A stretch of DNA of 31,687 nt from Sphingomonas sp. CCH9-E2 (GCF_001557215.1 NZ_LSJM01000075.1:1-31687), one strand, 5' to 3'. Shown: positions 7,513-16,091, numbered from the stretch's first letter. Notes: generated by a model not told the origin, from the letters alone. Numbers and translations are program-made.

Positions 7513-8244
7513 GTGACGATCGACCAATTTTCCCGACGCAGTGCAATCGCAACTCTTGGCATTGGAGCCGCAGCCATGACTATGAACGAAGCCTCGGCGC
7601 AGACGCCGACCGCAGCGCCGACGAATGTCCTCGCATTCGCCGGCAATCATCAGATCAAGCCGCTCAGGTTCGATCCCGCCAGGCTCCACGGCCTCTCCGA
7701 AAGGCTGATCACATCGCACCACGAGAACAATTATGCCGGCTCGGTCAAGGCGTTGAATATGATCGAAACACGCCTTGCCGCCGCGCTCGCTGACCCGGAC
7801 CTACCGCCGGTGGTCTATGGCGGCCTCAAGCGCGAGGAGCTGCACCGCACCGGCTCGGTCGTGCTCCATGAAATCTATTTCGACGGGCTGGGCGGCAACG
7901 GTCAAGCAGCCGGCTCGATCCGCGACGCGCTGGGCGCGGCGTTCGGCTCGTTCGACCGCTGGGAGACCGACTTCCGCCGCACCGGCATGAGTCTTGCCGG
8001 CGGATCAGGTTGGTGCGTGCTCGTCTACAATCTCCACACCCGCTCGCTGCACAACCATTGGGCGTGGGATCATATGCACGGCGCAATCGCCGGCGTGCCG
8101 CTGCTGGCGCTCGATATGTACGAGCATAGTTTTCACATGGATTACGGCACCGCCGCCGCCAAATACGTCGACGCCTTCTTCCGCAACATCGACTGGGAAG
8201 TGGTCGACCGCCGCTATGCCGCGGCTTTGCGCGGCGGCGGCTGA
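7513..8244 (+). CDS. chrC: Tat-exported Fe/Mn superoxide dismutase-like protein (ChrC type)
   Basis: 243-residue Fe/Mn-SOD-family protein with a GTG start 12 nt after chrA. Residues 7-28 form a twin-arginine signal (SRRSAIATLGIGAA...), so folded, metal-loaded enzyme is probably delivered to the periplasm. Predicted metal ligands are kept: His69, His119, Asp201 and His205 (DMYEH). By gapless comparison with E. coli FeSOD, the second-shell His30 and Tyr34 positions are Asn73 and Ser77, which is unusual. In chrBAC operons chrC encodes an SOD-like protein that limits superoxide formed during chromate reduction. Family membership is firm; activity and metal are not shown by the sequence. Confidence 0.88.
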   Translation: MTIDQFSRRSAIATLGIGAAAMTMNEASAQTPTAAPTNVLAFAGNHQIKPLRFDPARLHGLSERLITSHHENNYAGSVKALNMIETRLAAALADPDLPPVVYGGLKREELHRTGSVVLHEIYFDGLGGNGQAAGSIRDALGAAFGSFDRWETDFRRTGMSLAGGSGWCVLVYNLHTRSLHNHWAWDHMHGAIAGVPLLALDMYEHSFHMDYGTAAAKYVDAFFRNIDWEVVDRRYAAALRGGG

Positions 8245-8315
8245 CCCGTCCGCCGAGGATCAACACCCACTTCTGCGCGACACCTGAGTTGGCGACCACA
8301 AAGGGGGCAGGTCCG

Positions 8316-9410
8316 ATGGGAGATGCAACAGTGACATCCGGCCCGAACATCGCTCTTCTTTGGCGCGGACAAGCGGCCGAGTGGACGCATCGCTTTCATG
8401 AAGCTCGGCAGTGGCCGATCGTTCAAGCCTTGCGGTCGTTCGGGGCGACCACAAGGCCTGTACTGTACAGAGACGAAGCGGTTCGCGACATTCGTGACGA
8501 GTTGCTGTCGTTCGACGCGGTGCTGGTCTGGGTGAATCCGTTGGACATTTCAGGCGACCGCTCGGTGCTCGACCCGATGCTGCGCGAAGTCGCGGCGTGC
8601 GGCGTTGTCGTCAGCGCGCATCCTGACGTGATCGCCAAAATCGGCGTCAAGGAAGTGCTCTACACAACGCGATCCATGGAATGGGGCAGCGATGTCGATC
8701 GATACGTGGACGCTGAAGGCCTTCGCGCTCGTTTCCCCGAACATCTTGCCGCAGGCCCGCGCGTGCTGAAGCCGAACTACGGCAACGGCGGCAGGAATGT
8801 ATGGCGTGTCCAACTAGACGAAGCGGGAAACGCTCCGGCTTTGAAAACGTCGGTGAAAGTTCAAGAGGCCCGCCAAGGAAGCAAATCGGAGCGCATCAGC
8901 CTAGCCGAGTGCTTGGAAAGGTGGGTGCCGTTTCTAAACGACGGCGGCGTGCTGATCGATCAGGCTTATCAGCCGCAGCCGTCCGAGGGCATGGTCCGCT
9001 GCTACGTGTGCGGGCACCGAGTGGTTGGCTTTGGGCACAACCTGATCACTGCGCTGATGACGCCAACGGCCATTGATACAACGTCGTCAACCCCACAGCC
9101 GATGGGCCGCGCCATGTTCGGACCGGAGGTGACGCGCTTCGCAGCCTTACGGAAAGCGATGGAGGATCGCTGGATTCCAGAGATGCAAAGGTTGCTGTCG
9201 ATCGCCGACCACGATCTTCCGCTTCTTTGGGACGCCGACTTCCTATTTCGCCCTGGTGAAGCCATCAGCGATGGCTCCTATGCGCTTTGCGAGATCAATG
9301 CTAGTTCGGTTGCACCATTTCCGCCAAGCGCCGTCCAGCCAGTCGCCGCAGCGGCAATCGGTCGCGCTCTTGCCATTCGTTTGACGAAGGAGACCTCCAA
9401 TCCTCATTGA
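8316..9410 (+). CDS. Cj0069-family ATP-grasp-like protein
   Basis: 364-residue protein; the ATG at 8316 has a G-rich ribosome-binding site (AGGGGGCAG), preferred over a TTG 27 nt upstream. The N-terminal part (NIALLWRG, then VLVWVNPLDISGDRSVLDPMLRE) resembles the pre-ATP-grasp domain. LKPNYGNGGRNVW supplies a nucleotide-binding Lys152 and Gly-rich loop. WDADFLF and the late CEINASSV motif (Glu326, Asn328) match the metal-binding acid/Asn pattern of ATP-grasp ligases. It lies 71 nt after the SOD on the same strand and may be a late gene of the chr operon. The substrate is unknown; carboxylate-amine/thiol ligation is the family's usual chemistry. Confidence is good for the fold, low for the role. 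Confidence 0.75.
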   Translation: MGDATVTSGPNIALLWRGQAAEWTHRFHEARQWPIVQALRSFGATTRPVLYRDEAVRDIRDELLSFDAVLVWVNPLDISGDRSVLDPMLREVAACGVVVSAHPDVIAKIGVKEVLYTTRSMEWGSDVDRYVDAEGLRARFPEHLAAGPRVLKPNYGNGGRNVWRVQLDEAGNAPALKTSVKVQEARQGSKSERISLAECLERWVPFLNDGGVLIDQAYQPQPSEGMVRCYVCGHRVVGFGHNLITALMTPTAIDTTSSTPQPMGRAMFGPEVTRFAALRKAMEDRWIPEMQRLLSIADHDLPLLWDADFLFRPGEAISDGSYALCEINASSVAPFPPSAVQPVAAAAIGRALAIRLTKETSNPH

Positions 9411-9494
9411 TATGATTCAAGCAATTCAAGAGACGTGACATTGGTCGTATCAATCAGACAAGCCTAAGGGTGAGCGAGGCTGGGTGAAACCGGC

Positions 9495-10055
9495 TCAGGT
9501 GGCAGCGCGGAGATACTGGTAGAGGGTTTCGCGACTGATCCCCAGGTCACGGGCGATGACGGCCTTGCGCTCGCCGTCATCAACACGGCGGTGCAGCTCG
9601 GCGACCATTTCGTCGGAGAGGGAACGTTTCCGCCCGCGATAAGCACCGCGTTGTCTGGCGACCGCAATGCCTTCGCGCTGCCGCTCCCGGATCAGGGCGC
9701 GCTCGAATTCGGCGAACGCACCCATGACCGAGAGCATCAGGTTGGCCATCGGGGAATCCTCGCCCGAGAAGGCCAGGCTTTCCTTCACGAACTCGATCCG
9801 GACGCCTCTTTTGGTGAGGGACTGAACCAGTTTGCGCAGATCGTCGAGATTACGCGCCAATCGATCCATGCTGTGGACCACGACGGTGTCACCCTCGCGG
9901 GCGAAGGCGAGCATGGCATCGAGTTCGGGGCGGTTGATGTCCTTGCCCGATGCCTTGTCGGTGAAAATCCGGTCGAGCGACTGCCCGTCCAACTGGCGAT
10001 CGACATTCTGATCGAATGTGCTCACCCGGACGTAACCGATCCTCTGGCCTTTCAT
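9495..10055 (-). CDS. tnpR: TnpR serine resolvase of a Tn3-family transposon
   Basis: 186-residue small serine recombinase. The catalytic domain opens with IGYVRVSTFDQNVDRQLDG (nucleophile Ser in RVST). DGQSLDRIFTDKASGKDINRPELDAML and VHSMDRLARNLDDL follow, then the E-helix with FAEFERALIRERQREGIA and a C-terminal HTH (AVIARDLGISRETLYQYL). It resolves cointegrates at the adjacent res site. It is transcribed away from the res-like region at 10074-10193, beyond which lie merR and the rest of the mer/tnpA block. Length is complete. It is the partner of tnpA at 13007. Confidence 0.93.
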   Translation of the reverse strand: MKGQRIGYVRVSTFDQNVDRQLDGQSLDRIFTDKASGKDINRPELDAMLAFAREGDTVVVHSMDRLARNLDDLRKLVQSLTKRGVRIEFVKESLAFSGEDSPMANLMLSVMGAFAEFERALIRERQREGIAVARQRGAYRGRKRSLSDEMVAELHRRVDDGERKAVIARDLGISRETLYQYLRAAT

Positions 10056-10073
10056 CGCCGCCTCCGGTCAAAA

Positions 10074-10193
10074 TGTCAGGTTGAATTCTATGACACGGCG
10101 GAACATGCGTCAATAAATGCTTGCCATAACCCTATCCTGACAGAAACCGCCGCTGCATCCTGACGTCCGGTTAGGCTATACTCCAAGCTGACA
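10074..10193. other. res-like recombination region of the Tn3-family element
   Basis: Upstream of tnpR are repeated TGAC half-sites: a 22-bp inverted pair TGTCA-N12-TGACA at 10074-10095, then CTGACA at 10137, CTGACG at 10160 and CTGACA at 10188. Clustered inverted half-sites of this kind are typical of three-subsite res regions bound by TnpR dimers. The tnpR promoter should also be here. Subsite borders beyond the first are uncertain. Confidence 0.55.
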
Positions 10194-10222
10194 TCACAAA
10201 ATCAAATCCCTCAAAGATGGCG

Positions 10223-10645
10223 TCAATTGCCTTGATGGGGTAAAAACTGGAGTGCTTCCAGGATGGGACATTCGGCAACGTCATCTCCAGTGCATCTGGC
10301 TAACGTGGTCGCCAGCGTCACCTCTATCTTCTGCAAATCTGCAATGCGGCGGCGGACATCTTCAAGGTGGAGTTCGGTTCTCGCCATAACCTCCGCGCAG
10401 GTTTGTGCACCGGTATCGGTGAGCGACAACAATGACCGTATCTCATCCATTGCATAGCCAAGGTCGCGCGCGCGCAGGATGAACTGCAACCTTTGCACCA
10501 GTTCCGGCGAATAGACGCGGTAGCCGTTGGAACTGCGAGGCGGCCCCGGCAGCAATCCCACCTTCTCGTAATAGCGGATGGTTTCGAGATTGCAGCCTGT
10601 TTTCCGGGCAAGCTGGGCACGCAAGATGCCGACCTGTTGCTCCAT
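10223..10645 (-). CDS. merR: MerR, Hg(II)-responsive regulator
   Basis: 140-residue MerR. Residues 8-45 form the winged-helix domain (LARKTGCNLETIRYYEKVGLL). The long dimerisation helix follows, and the three Hg-binding cysteines are present at 83, 118 and 126 (CTGDDVAEC near the C-terminus). The start at 10645 is chosen because it lies just left of the mer operator; a longer frame would run through it. It represses, and with Hg(II) activates, the divergent merTPA promoter. The spacer between the last two Cys is one residue shorter than I recall for Tn501 MerR. A strong call. Confidence 0.92.
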   Translation of the reverse strand: MEQQVGILRAQLARKTGCNLETIRYYEKVGLLPGPPRSSNGYRVYSPELVQRLQFILRARDLGYAMDEIRSLLSLTDTGAQTCAEVMARTELHLEDVRRRIADLQKIEVTLATTLARCTGDDVAECPILEALQFLPHQGN

Positions 10646-10656
10646 GAAAATACCTC

Positions 10657-10687
10657 TTGAGTCTGTAGTGGCTACAGAGCCTACATT
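10657..10687 (+). promoter_or_regulatory. mer promoter/operator
   Basis: TTGAGT (-35, 10657-10662) and TACATT (-10, 10682-10687) are separated by 19 bp, the overlong spacer typical of MerR-activated promoters. Within the spacer lies a perfect palindrome, CTGTAG-TGG-CTACAG (10663-10677), the MerR dimer site. It serves merTPA to the right, while merR is read to the left. Confidence 0.9.
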
Positions 10688-10721
10688 GCGAATCACTCAG
10701 TTGGAACAAGGGATTCAAGCC

Positions 10722-11117
10722 ATGGTCTCAACGCCGGAAGCGGGACAGCCAGCCCTCACCGAAAACCACGAGCCGAAGCAGGCAAACTGGGTTGCGGCGG
10801 GCGCATTGATCGGCGCGGGGCTCGCCTCGGCTTGCTGCGTCGTCCCGCTACTGTTGGTTATGCTCGGAATTTCCGGCGCGTGGATCGCCAACCTGACGGC
10901 GCTCGAACCTTACAAGCCCTATGTCGCAGGCGTAACGCTCGCGCTGCTCGGCTACGGCTTCTGGCATGTCTATTTCAAGCCGAAACCGCCCTGTGAAGAC
11001 GGTTCCTACTGCGCTCGTCCACAATCGGCTTGGACCACCAAGGCGGTGCTGTGGCTGGGCCTTGCCGTCGCCATCCTGGCGCTCACCATCGACTGGTGGG
11101 CACCCTGGTTCTATTGA
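10722..11117 (+). CDS. merT: MerT, mercuric ion transporter
   Basis: 131-residue inner-membrane protein. The ATG at 10722 lies downstream of the mer promoter; upstream in-frame starts would precede transcription. There are three membrane helices: about 27-52 with the SACCVVPLLLV Cys pair in the first, about 62-85, and about 107-127. A second Cys pair, CEDGSYC, sits in the cytoplasmic loop before helix 3. MerT takes Hg(II) from MerP and moves it to cytoplasmic MerA. It is the first gene of merTPA, with 12 nt to merP. Family call is firm. Confidence 0.92.
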   Translation: MVSTPEAGQPALTENHEPKQANWVAAGALIGAGLASACCVVPLLLVMLGISGAWIANLTALEPYKPYVAGVTLALLGYGFWHVYFKPKPPCEDGSYCARPQSAWTTKAVLWLGLAVAILALTIDWWAPWFY

Positions 11118-11129
11118 AAGGAAATACCC

Positions 11130-11459
11130 ATGAAAAAGACAGTATGTATCGCTATGGCCGTGCTGGCTATGGCTGGCGGCGGGGTCGCCTATGCAGTTAG
11201 TGGCACGGCGCAAGATCGCCCCGCGGCTACCGCAACCGCTCAGAAGCAAACCACCTTTGCCATAGAGAACATGACCTGCGCCACCTGCCCGATCACCGTG
11301 AAGAAGGCGATGGAAGGCGTCGCCGGGGTAACGGCGGTCACGGTCGATTTCGCAGCCAAGACCGCGCGCGCAACCTATAACCCGCGCCGCACCAATGCTG
11401 CTGCGATTGCCGCTGCATCAACCAACGCGGGTTATCCGGCGCGCGCTATTCAAAACTGA
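11130..11459 (+). CDS. merP: MerP, periplasmic Hg(II)-binding protein
   Basis: 109-residue protein with a cleavable signal peptide (KKTVCIAMAVLAMAGGGVAYA, about residues 2-22). An Ala/Gln-rich linker leads into a heavy-metal-associated domain of about 65 residues. The metal site is MTCATC with Cys50 and Cys53, followed by PITVKKAMEGVAGV as in MerP and other HMA domains. MerP captures Hg(II) in the periplasm and passes it to MerT. It has a good ribosome-binding site (AAAGGAAA) 12 nt after merT. Confidence 0.93.
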   Translation: MKKTVCIAMAVLAMAGGGVAYAVSGTAQDRPAATATAQKQTTFAIENMTCATCPITVKKAMEGVAGVTAVTVDFAAKTARATYNPRRTNAAAIAAASTNAGYPARAIQN

Positions 11460-11496
11460 GCGGGGCGCCGCCAGCGCCTCAAGAAAGCGATAAGCA

Positions 11497-12915
11497 ATGA
11501 ACGACTGTTGCAACCGCCCCGGGCAGGAAGGATTTGACGTGGCCGTCATCGGCGCGGGTTCTGCCGGGTTCTCCGCCGCGATCGCCGCTGCCGATCTGGG
11601 CGCGAAAGTGGCGCTCGTCGGTCACGGCACGATTGGCGGCACCTGTGTCAATGTTGGCTGCGTTCCTTCCAAGACGCTGATCCGCGCCGCCGAAGCGGTG
11701 CATGGTGGGCTTGCCGCCGCGCGCTTTCCCGGCCTTGGGGGCGCTGTCCAGATGGATGACTGGTCCGTATTGGCGGCGTCGAAGGACGATCTTGTCACGA
11801 CGCTGCGCCAAAAAAAATATGTCGATCTGCTGCCCGCCTATGACGGTGTGAGCTATATCGAGGGCAAGGCACGCTTTGCCGATGGTGCACTGATTGTCGG
11901 CGATGCGCCCATGAAGGTCGGCAAGGTCATATTGGCGATGGGTGCGCACGCCGCCGTGCCGCCGATTCCGGGGATGGACAGCGTGCCCTACCTAACCAGC
12001 ACATCGGCGCTGGCGCTGGATCGCTTGCCCAAATCGCTGCTGGTGATCGGTGGCGGGGTGATCGGGGTAGAACTGGGACAGATGTTTTCGCGTCTGGGCG
12101 TTGATGTCACCATCTGCTGCCGAAGCCGCCTGCTCCCCGAAATGGACCCGGAAGTGAGTGCCGCGCTGAAAAACTATTTGGAAGCCGAGGGCGTGCGGGT
12201 TTGCGCAGGTGTCGGCTATCAGCGTATCGCCCAAACACAGAGCGGGGTCGAATTGACCTGCGAGGGGCATTGTGACACCGTCGCGGCGGAACAGGTGCTC
12301 ATCGCCACCGGACGCCGACCCAATAGCGACGGGCTTGGGCTGGAGGAGCGCGGCATAGTGCTTGCCCGTAATGGTGGAATCGTCGTCGATGACCACCTCG
12401 AAACGTCGGTTCCAGGCATTTACGCGGCGGGCGATGTAACGGGACGGGACCAGTTCGTCTACATGGCCGCCTATGGCGCAAAACTGGCCGCGCGCAACGC
12501 GGTGACGGGCAACCAATACCGCTACGACAATTCCTCCATGCCATCCGTCGTCTTCACCGACCCGCAAGTCGCCAGCGCCGGCCTCACTGAAACGACAGCA
12601 CGGGCGCAAGGCCTGGACATCAAGGTTTCGCTGCTCCCGCTCGATGCTGTGCCAAGGGCACTGGCAGCACGCGATACGCGGGGTCTCATCAAACTGATTG
12701 CCGACAAGGCGAACGACCGTTTGCTGGGCGGCCAGATCATGGCACCCGAAGGCGCGGATTCGATCCAGACACTGGTGCTGGCGATCAAACACGGCATGAC
12801 CACCCTGGAATTGGGTGCAACGATATTTCCTTACCTGACCACTGTGGAAGGCCTCAAACTGGCGGCCCAAACGTTTGATAAGGATGTCGCCAAACTGTCT
12901 TGCTGCGCCGGGTGA
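11497..12915 (+). CDS. merA: MerA, mercuric reductase (core form)
   Basis: 472-residue FAD/NAD(P)-disulfide oxidoreductase that reduces Hg(II) to volatile Hg(0). The N-terminal FAD site is VAVIGAGSAGFSAAIAA. The redox-active pair is in GGTCVNVGCVPSK (Cys50, Cys55). NADPH-binding VIGGGVIGVELG lies near residues 183-194, the second FAD motif is GIYAAGDVTG, and the C-terminal Hg-relay Cys pair is 469/470 (LSCCAG). The N-terminal HMA (NmerA) domain of Tn501-type MerA is absent, as in shorter MerA forms. It is the third gene of merTPA, 37 nt after merP. No merB, merC, merD or merE is present. Confidence 0.95.
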   Translation: MNDCCNRPGQEGFDVAVIGAGSAGFSAAIAAADLGAKVALVGHGTIGGTCVNVGCVPSKTLIRAAEAVHGGLAAARFPGLGGAVQMDDWSVLAASKDDLVTTLRQKKYVDLLPAYDGVSYIEGKARFADGALIVGDAPMKVGKVILAMGAHAAVPPIPGMDSVPYLTSTSALALDRLPKSLLVIGGGVIGVELGQMFSRLGVDVTICCRSRLLPEMDPEVSAALKNYLEAEGVRVCAGVGYQRIAQTQSGVELTCEGHCDTVAAEQVLIATGRRPNSDGLGLEERGIVLARNGGIVVDDHLETSVPGIYAAGDVTGRDQFVYMAAYGAKLAARNAVTGNQYRYDNSSMPSVVFTDPQVASAGLTETTARAQGLDIKVSLLPLDAVPRALAARDTRGLIKLIADKANDRLLGGQIMAPEGADSIQTLVLAIKHGMTTLELGATIFPYLTTVEGLKLAAQTFDKDVAKLSCCAG

Positions 12916-13006
12916 TTGCTCGGGGATCAACCGGCAACGAATGGCCTCCCTCCAGTGCAAGCCGCTTTGGTGTCAATTTTGTTATTCGCCTCAGCGGGAG
13001 AGCAAA

Positions 13007-15976
13007 ATGGCACGACGCCGACTTCTGACCGGAGACGAGCGCCGGCGCCTGTTCGATCCTCCTGTCCAAGAAACCGCGATCATTGGGCATTATACCCTTT
13101 CTGCGGAAGATGTTGAATTGGTTGGGCGCCGCTATGGTCCAGCAAATCGCCTCGGTCTGGCTGCACAAATCGCTTTGATGCGACATCCCGGCTTTGGTCT
13201 GCAACCCGAGATCGGGCTTCCCGACGTCATTCTTCAGTACCTCGCGGCACAGTTATTCGTCGATCCTTCCTCCTTCTCTGCATATGGTCAGCGCGCGCAA
13301 ACCCGTACCGATCATGCCGATCTCGTGGCGCGTTATCTTGGCATACGCCCGTTTCGACGTGGCGACCTGGCACTTGCCCTGAATCTTGCCGCGCAAGCCG
13401 CCGAGTATACAGACAGAGGTGAACCGATTGTTCGCGCCCTCATGGTTGGCCTGAAGGGTGAGCGGTTCATTCTTCCGTCAGGCGACACACTGGAACGCGC
13501 CGGTCTTGCTGGCCGGGCACGCGCACGCAAAGCTGCCGCAGCCGCAATCGTCGAAGGCCTCAGCTCTGCTGAACTGACACGGCTAGACGAACTCGTAATC
13601 AACAACCCGGATTTCGGCATGACACCGCTGGCGTGGTTGCGTAATTTCGAAGAAGCCCCGACTGCGGCCAATATCAATGGCTTGCTTGAGCGCCTGCGCT
13701 ATGTTCGCGGCATAGGTATCCACCCGGTAGTTGGGGGCGCCATTCCGGAATTCCGCTTTGCCCAATTTGTCCGCGAGGGCGGCGTGGCACCGGCATTCCT
13801 GCTTTCGGATTACAGCGTCAATCGCAGGCGGGCGACGTTGACGGCCGCAGTGATCGACCTTGAGGCCAGACTTGCCGATGCCGCGATCCAAATGTTTGAC
13901 CGACTTATCGGCGGCATGTTCACGCGCGCGCGGCGTGGGCGCGAGCGTCGCTACCAAGATAGTATTCAGTCGGTGGGGCAACTCATGCGGCTGTTTGGCG
14001 CCACGATTACAGCACTTGATGAGGCTGTCCAGAATGGCGGCGATCCGCTCGAATTGATTGACGAAGCGGTGGGCTGGCACCGGCTTGTTGCGGCAAAGGC
14101 CCAAGTAGATGCCCTTGCTGATCTTGCCGGCGAGGACGCACTGGTAACGGCAACCGAGCGTTACGCCACGCTACGGCGTTTCAGCCCGGCATTTCTGGAC
14201 GCCTTCACCTTCAAGGCGTCTGGAACAGGGACGGCACTGATCAAAGCCATCGATGTCATTCGCGATGCGAACACACGAAAGTCGCGCGACCTTCCCGATG
14301 GCGTTCCACTGCCATTCCCCAATCGGCAGTGGAAGCGTCTCATCACCGAAAGCGGCCGTATCGACCGCCGACGTTATGAAATTGCGATCATGGCAACCTT
14401 GCGTGATCGTTTGCGCGCCGGTGATGTATGGATCGAGGGAACCCGCAACTATCAGCGCTTCGATGCCTATTTGCTGGGTCGGCGCGACGCCGCCAAAGTG
14501 GCGGATGTGCTTCCGTTCGATTCAAATGCTGCATCCTACCTCGCTGACCGGGCACGAAATCTTGACTGGCGGCTGCGCCGATTTGCCAAGCAGTTGAAAA
14601 CAAACAAGCTTGAGGGAGTGTCGCTCGAACGAGACCGGCTCAAGCTTCAGCAAATGCCGCCTGTCACCCCACCGGAAGCTGAAGCCCTCGATCGCAAGCT
14701 CGATACCCTGCTTCCCCGCGTGCGCATCACCGAGCTGCTGCTTGAAGTCGCCGAACGCACTGGTTTTTTGAACGCATTCCGTGACCTGCGCTCAGGCAAG
14801 GAGCACGACAACCCCAGCACGGTACTCGCCGCAATTCTGGCTGATGGCACCAACCTCGGGCTGGAGCGGATGGCCAATGCCAGCGAAGGCGTCAGCTATG
14901 CCCAACTCGCATGGACCCACAACTGGTATCTTTCACCCGAGAACTATCAGGCCGCGCTGGCCATGATCATCTCAGCCCATCACGAATTACCCTTCGCGCG
15001 GCATTGGGGCGCTGGCACCAGTTCGTCGTCCGATGGCCAGTTCTTCCGGTCGGGGCGGAGCCGTTCAGGGGCGGCGGACGTCAATGCCAAATATGGCGCC
15101 GAACCTGGCGTGAAAATCTATTCTCACCTTTCCGATCACTTCGCATCATTCGGATCACGGATCATGTCCGCGACGGCAGGTGAAGCGCCTTACGTGCTCG
15201 ACGGGCTTGTCCTGGGCGCCGGCAACCTTCCGTTGCATGAGCACTATACCGATACCGGCGGCGCCACCGATCATGTTTTCGCACTCTGCCACCTACTCGG
15301 GTTCCGCTTCGCGCCCCGGCTGCGCGATATTGGCGACCGCAAGCTGGGTTCGATCGCTGCGCCATCGACATACAAGGGCATCGAAAATCTGATGGGCCGC
15401 ACCATCAAAACGGCAGCGATCGAGGCCGATTGGGATGACATCGTCAGGATTGTCGCCTCAATCAAGGATGGCACGGTGGCGCCGTCAGTAATCTTGCGAA
15501 AACTTGCCGCCTACAAACGCCAGAACAGGCTGGATTTTGCATTGGCTGAACTGGGCCGTATCGAGCGCACTTTGTTCACGCTCGATTGGCTTGAACAACC
15601 GGAACTGCGACGTGCCTGTCAGGCCGGTCTCAACAAAGGCGAGGCGAGGCACACGCTTGCCGCCGCCATCTATACCAACCGGCAGGGTCGGTTCACCGAT
15701 CGCTCGCTGGAAAATCAGGAATTTCGCGCATCTGGGCTGAACCTGCTGATTGCGGCGATTTCCTACTGGAACACGGTCTATCTCGACCGGGCCGCCCAGC
15801 ACCTCAACGCTGTCGGCACGACGTTCGATGCGGCACTGCTTGCGCACCTTTCTCCGATGGGCTGGGCGCACATCAGTCTGACCGGCGATTACCTCTGGGA
15901 GCAGGCCAGGCGACTTCCAGCAGGTGAATTCCACCCACTCAACGAGCCAATGGCGCGGTTGAAGCGTGTAGCGTAG
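13007..15976 (+). CDS. tnpA: TnpA, Tn3-family transposase
   Basis: 989-residue Tn3-family transposase. The ATG at 13007, preceded by AGCGGGAGAG, gives the expected N-terminus (ARRRLLTGDERRRLFD...HYTLSAEDVELV...ANRLGLAAQIALMRHPGF). The open frame continues upstream into merA, but starts there are not credible. The DDE catalytic core is intact: Asp676 (SSSDGQFF), Asp749 (YTDTGGATDH) and Glu879 (NKGEARH), with spacing like that of Tn3 TnpA. The preceding ILADGTNLGLERMA motif is also present. Length is complete for the family (about 990). It lies 91 nt after merA on the same strand, so the mer operon sits between tnpR/res and tnpA. Terminal inverted repeats were not identified. Confidence 0.93.
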   Translation: MARRRLLTGDERRRLFDPPVQETAIIGHYTLSAEDVELVGRRYGPANRLGLAAQIALMRHPGFGLQPEIGLPDVILQYLAAQLFVDPSSFSAYGQRAQTRTDHADLVARYLGIRPFRRGDLALALNLAAQAAEYTDRGEPIVRALMVGLKGERFILPSGDTLERAGLAGRARARKAAAAAIVEGLSSAELTRLDELVINNPDFGMTPLAWLRNFEEAPTAANINGLLERLRYVRGIGIHPVVGGAIPEFRFAQFVREGGVAPAFLLSDYSVNRRRATLTAAVIDLEARLADAAIQMFDRLIGGMFTRARRGRERRYQDSIQSVGQLMRLFGATITALDEAVQNGGDPLELIDEAVGWHRLVAAKAQVDALADLAGEDALVTATERYATLRRFSPAFLDAFTFKASGTGTALIKAIDVIRDANTRKSRDLPDGVPLPFPNRQWKRLITESGRIDRRRYEIAIMATLRDRLRAGDVWIEGTRNYQRFDAYLLGRRDAAKVADVLPFDSNAASYLADRARNLDWRLRRFAKQLKTNKLEGVSLERDRLKLQQMPPVTPPEAEALDRKLDTLLPRVRITELLLEVAERTGFLNAFRDLRSGKEHDNPSTVLAAILADGTNLGLERMANASEGVSYAQLAWTHNWYLSPENYQAALAMIISAHHELPFARHWGAGTSSSSDGQFFRSGRSRSGAADVNAKYGAEPGVKIYSHLSDHFASFGSRIMSATAGEAPYVLDGLVLGAGNLPLHEHYTDTGGATDHVFALCHLLGFRFAPRLRDIGDRKLGSIAAPSTYKGIENLMGRTIKTAAIEADWDDIVRIVASIKDGTVAPSVILRKLAAYKRQNRLDFALAELGRIERTLFTLDWLEQPELRRACQAGLNKGEARHTLAAAIYTNRQGRFTDRSLENQEFRASGLNLLIAAISYWNTVYLDRAAQHLNAVGTTFDAALLAHLSPMGWAHISLTGDYLWEQARRLPAGEFHPLNEPMARLKRVA

Positions 15977-16051
15977 CCCATGTTCCGCTTATGTCCGAGA
16001 AATCGTTGTCTGGCGAACAAAGCTTGAGGTGACGCCATCTAGGAAGAAAGC
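15977..16051. other. right flank of tnpA; transposon end not defined
   Basis: A Tn3-family inverted repeat is expected within about 100 bp of the tnpA stop. The stretch contains CGCTTATGTCCGAG... and TTGAGGTGACGCC, which could be its inner and outer parts. No convincing inverted copy was found near 9411-9494, 12916-13006 or the left flank of chrB, so the element's limits remain open. Confidence 0.25.
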
Positions 16052-16080
16052 GCATGAGCCGGGAGAATACCGGCCCATGC
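16052..16080 (-). terminator. strong hairpin after the hydrolase gene
   Basis: GCATG-A-GCCGG, a 7-nt loop, then CCGGC-C-CATGC: ten base pairs with one A/C mismatch. On the minus strand it follows the hydrolase stop by 11 nt and is followed by a pyrimidine-rich CTTTCTTCC. It probably terminates the hydrolase transcript and separates it from tnpA. Confidence 0.6.
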
Positions 16081-16091
16081 TGATTCAGGGC

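Noticed and set aside
12916..13006. GGTGTCAATTTTGTTATTCGCC before tnpA as an internal transposon end
   Set aside because: Only patchy similarity to the sequence right of tnpA; gaps are needed, so it is not reliable.
15977..16051. Possible Tn3 terminal inverted repeat right of tnpA
   Set aside because: No convincing inverted partner was found at 9411-9494, 12916-13006 or left of chrB, and the usual GGGG outer end is missing.
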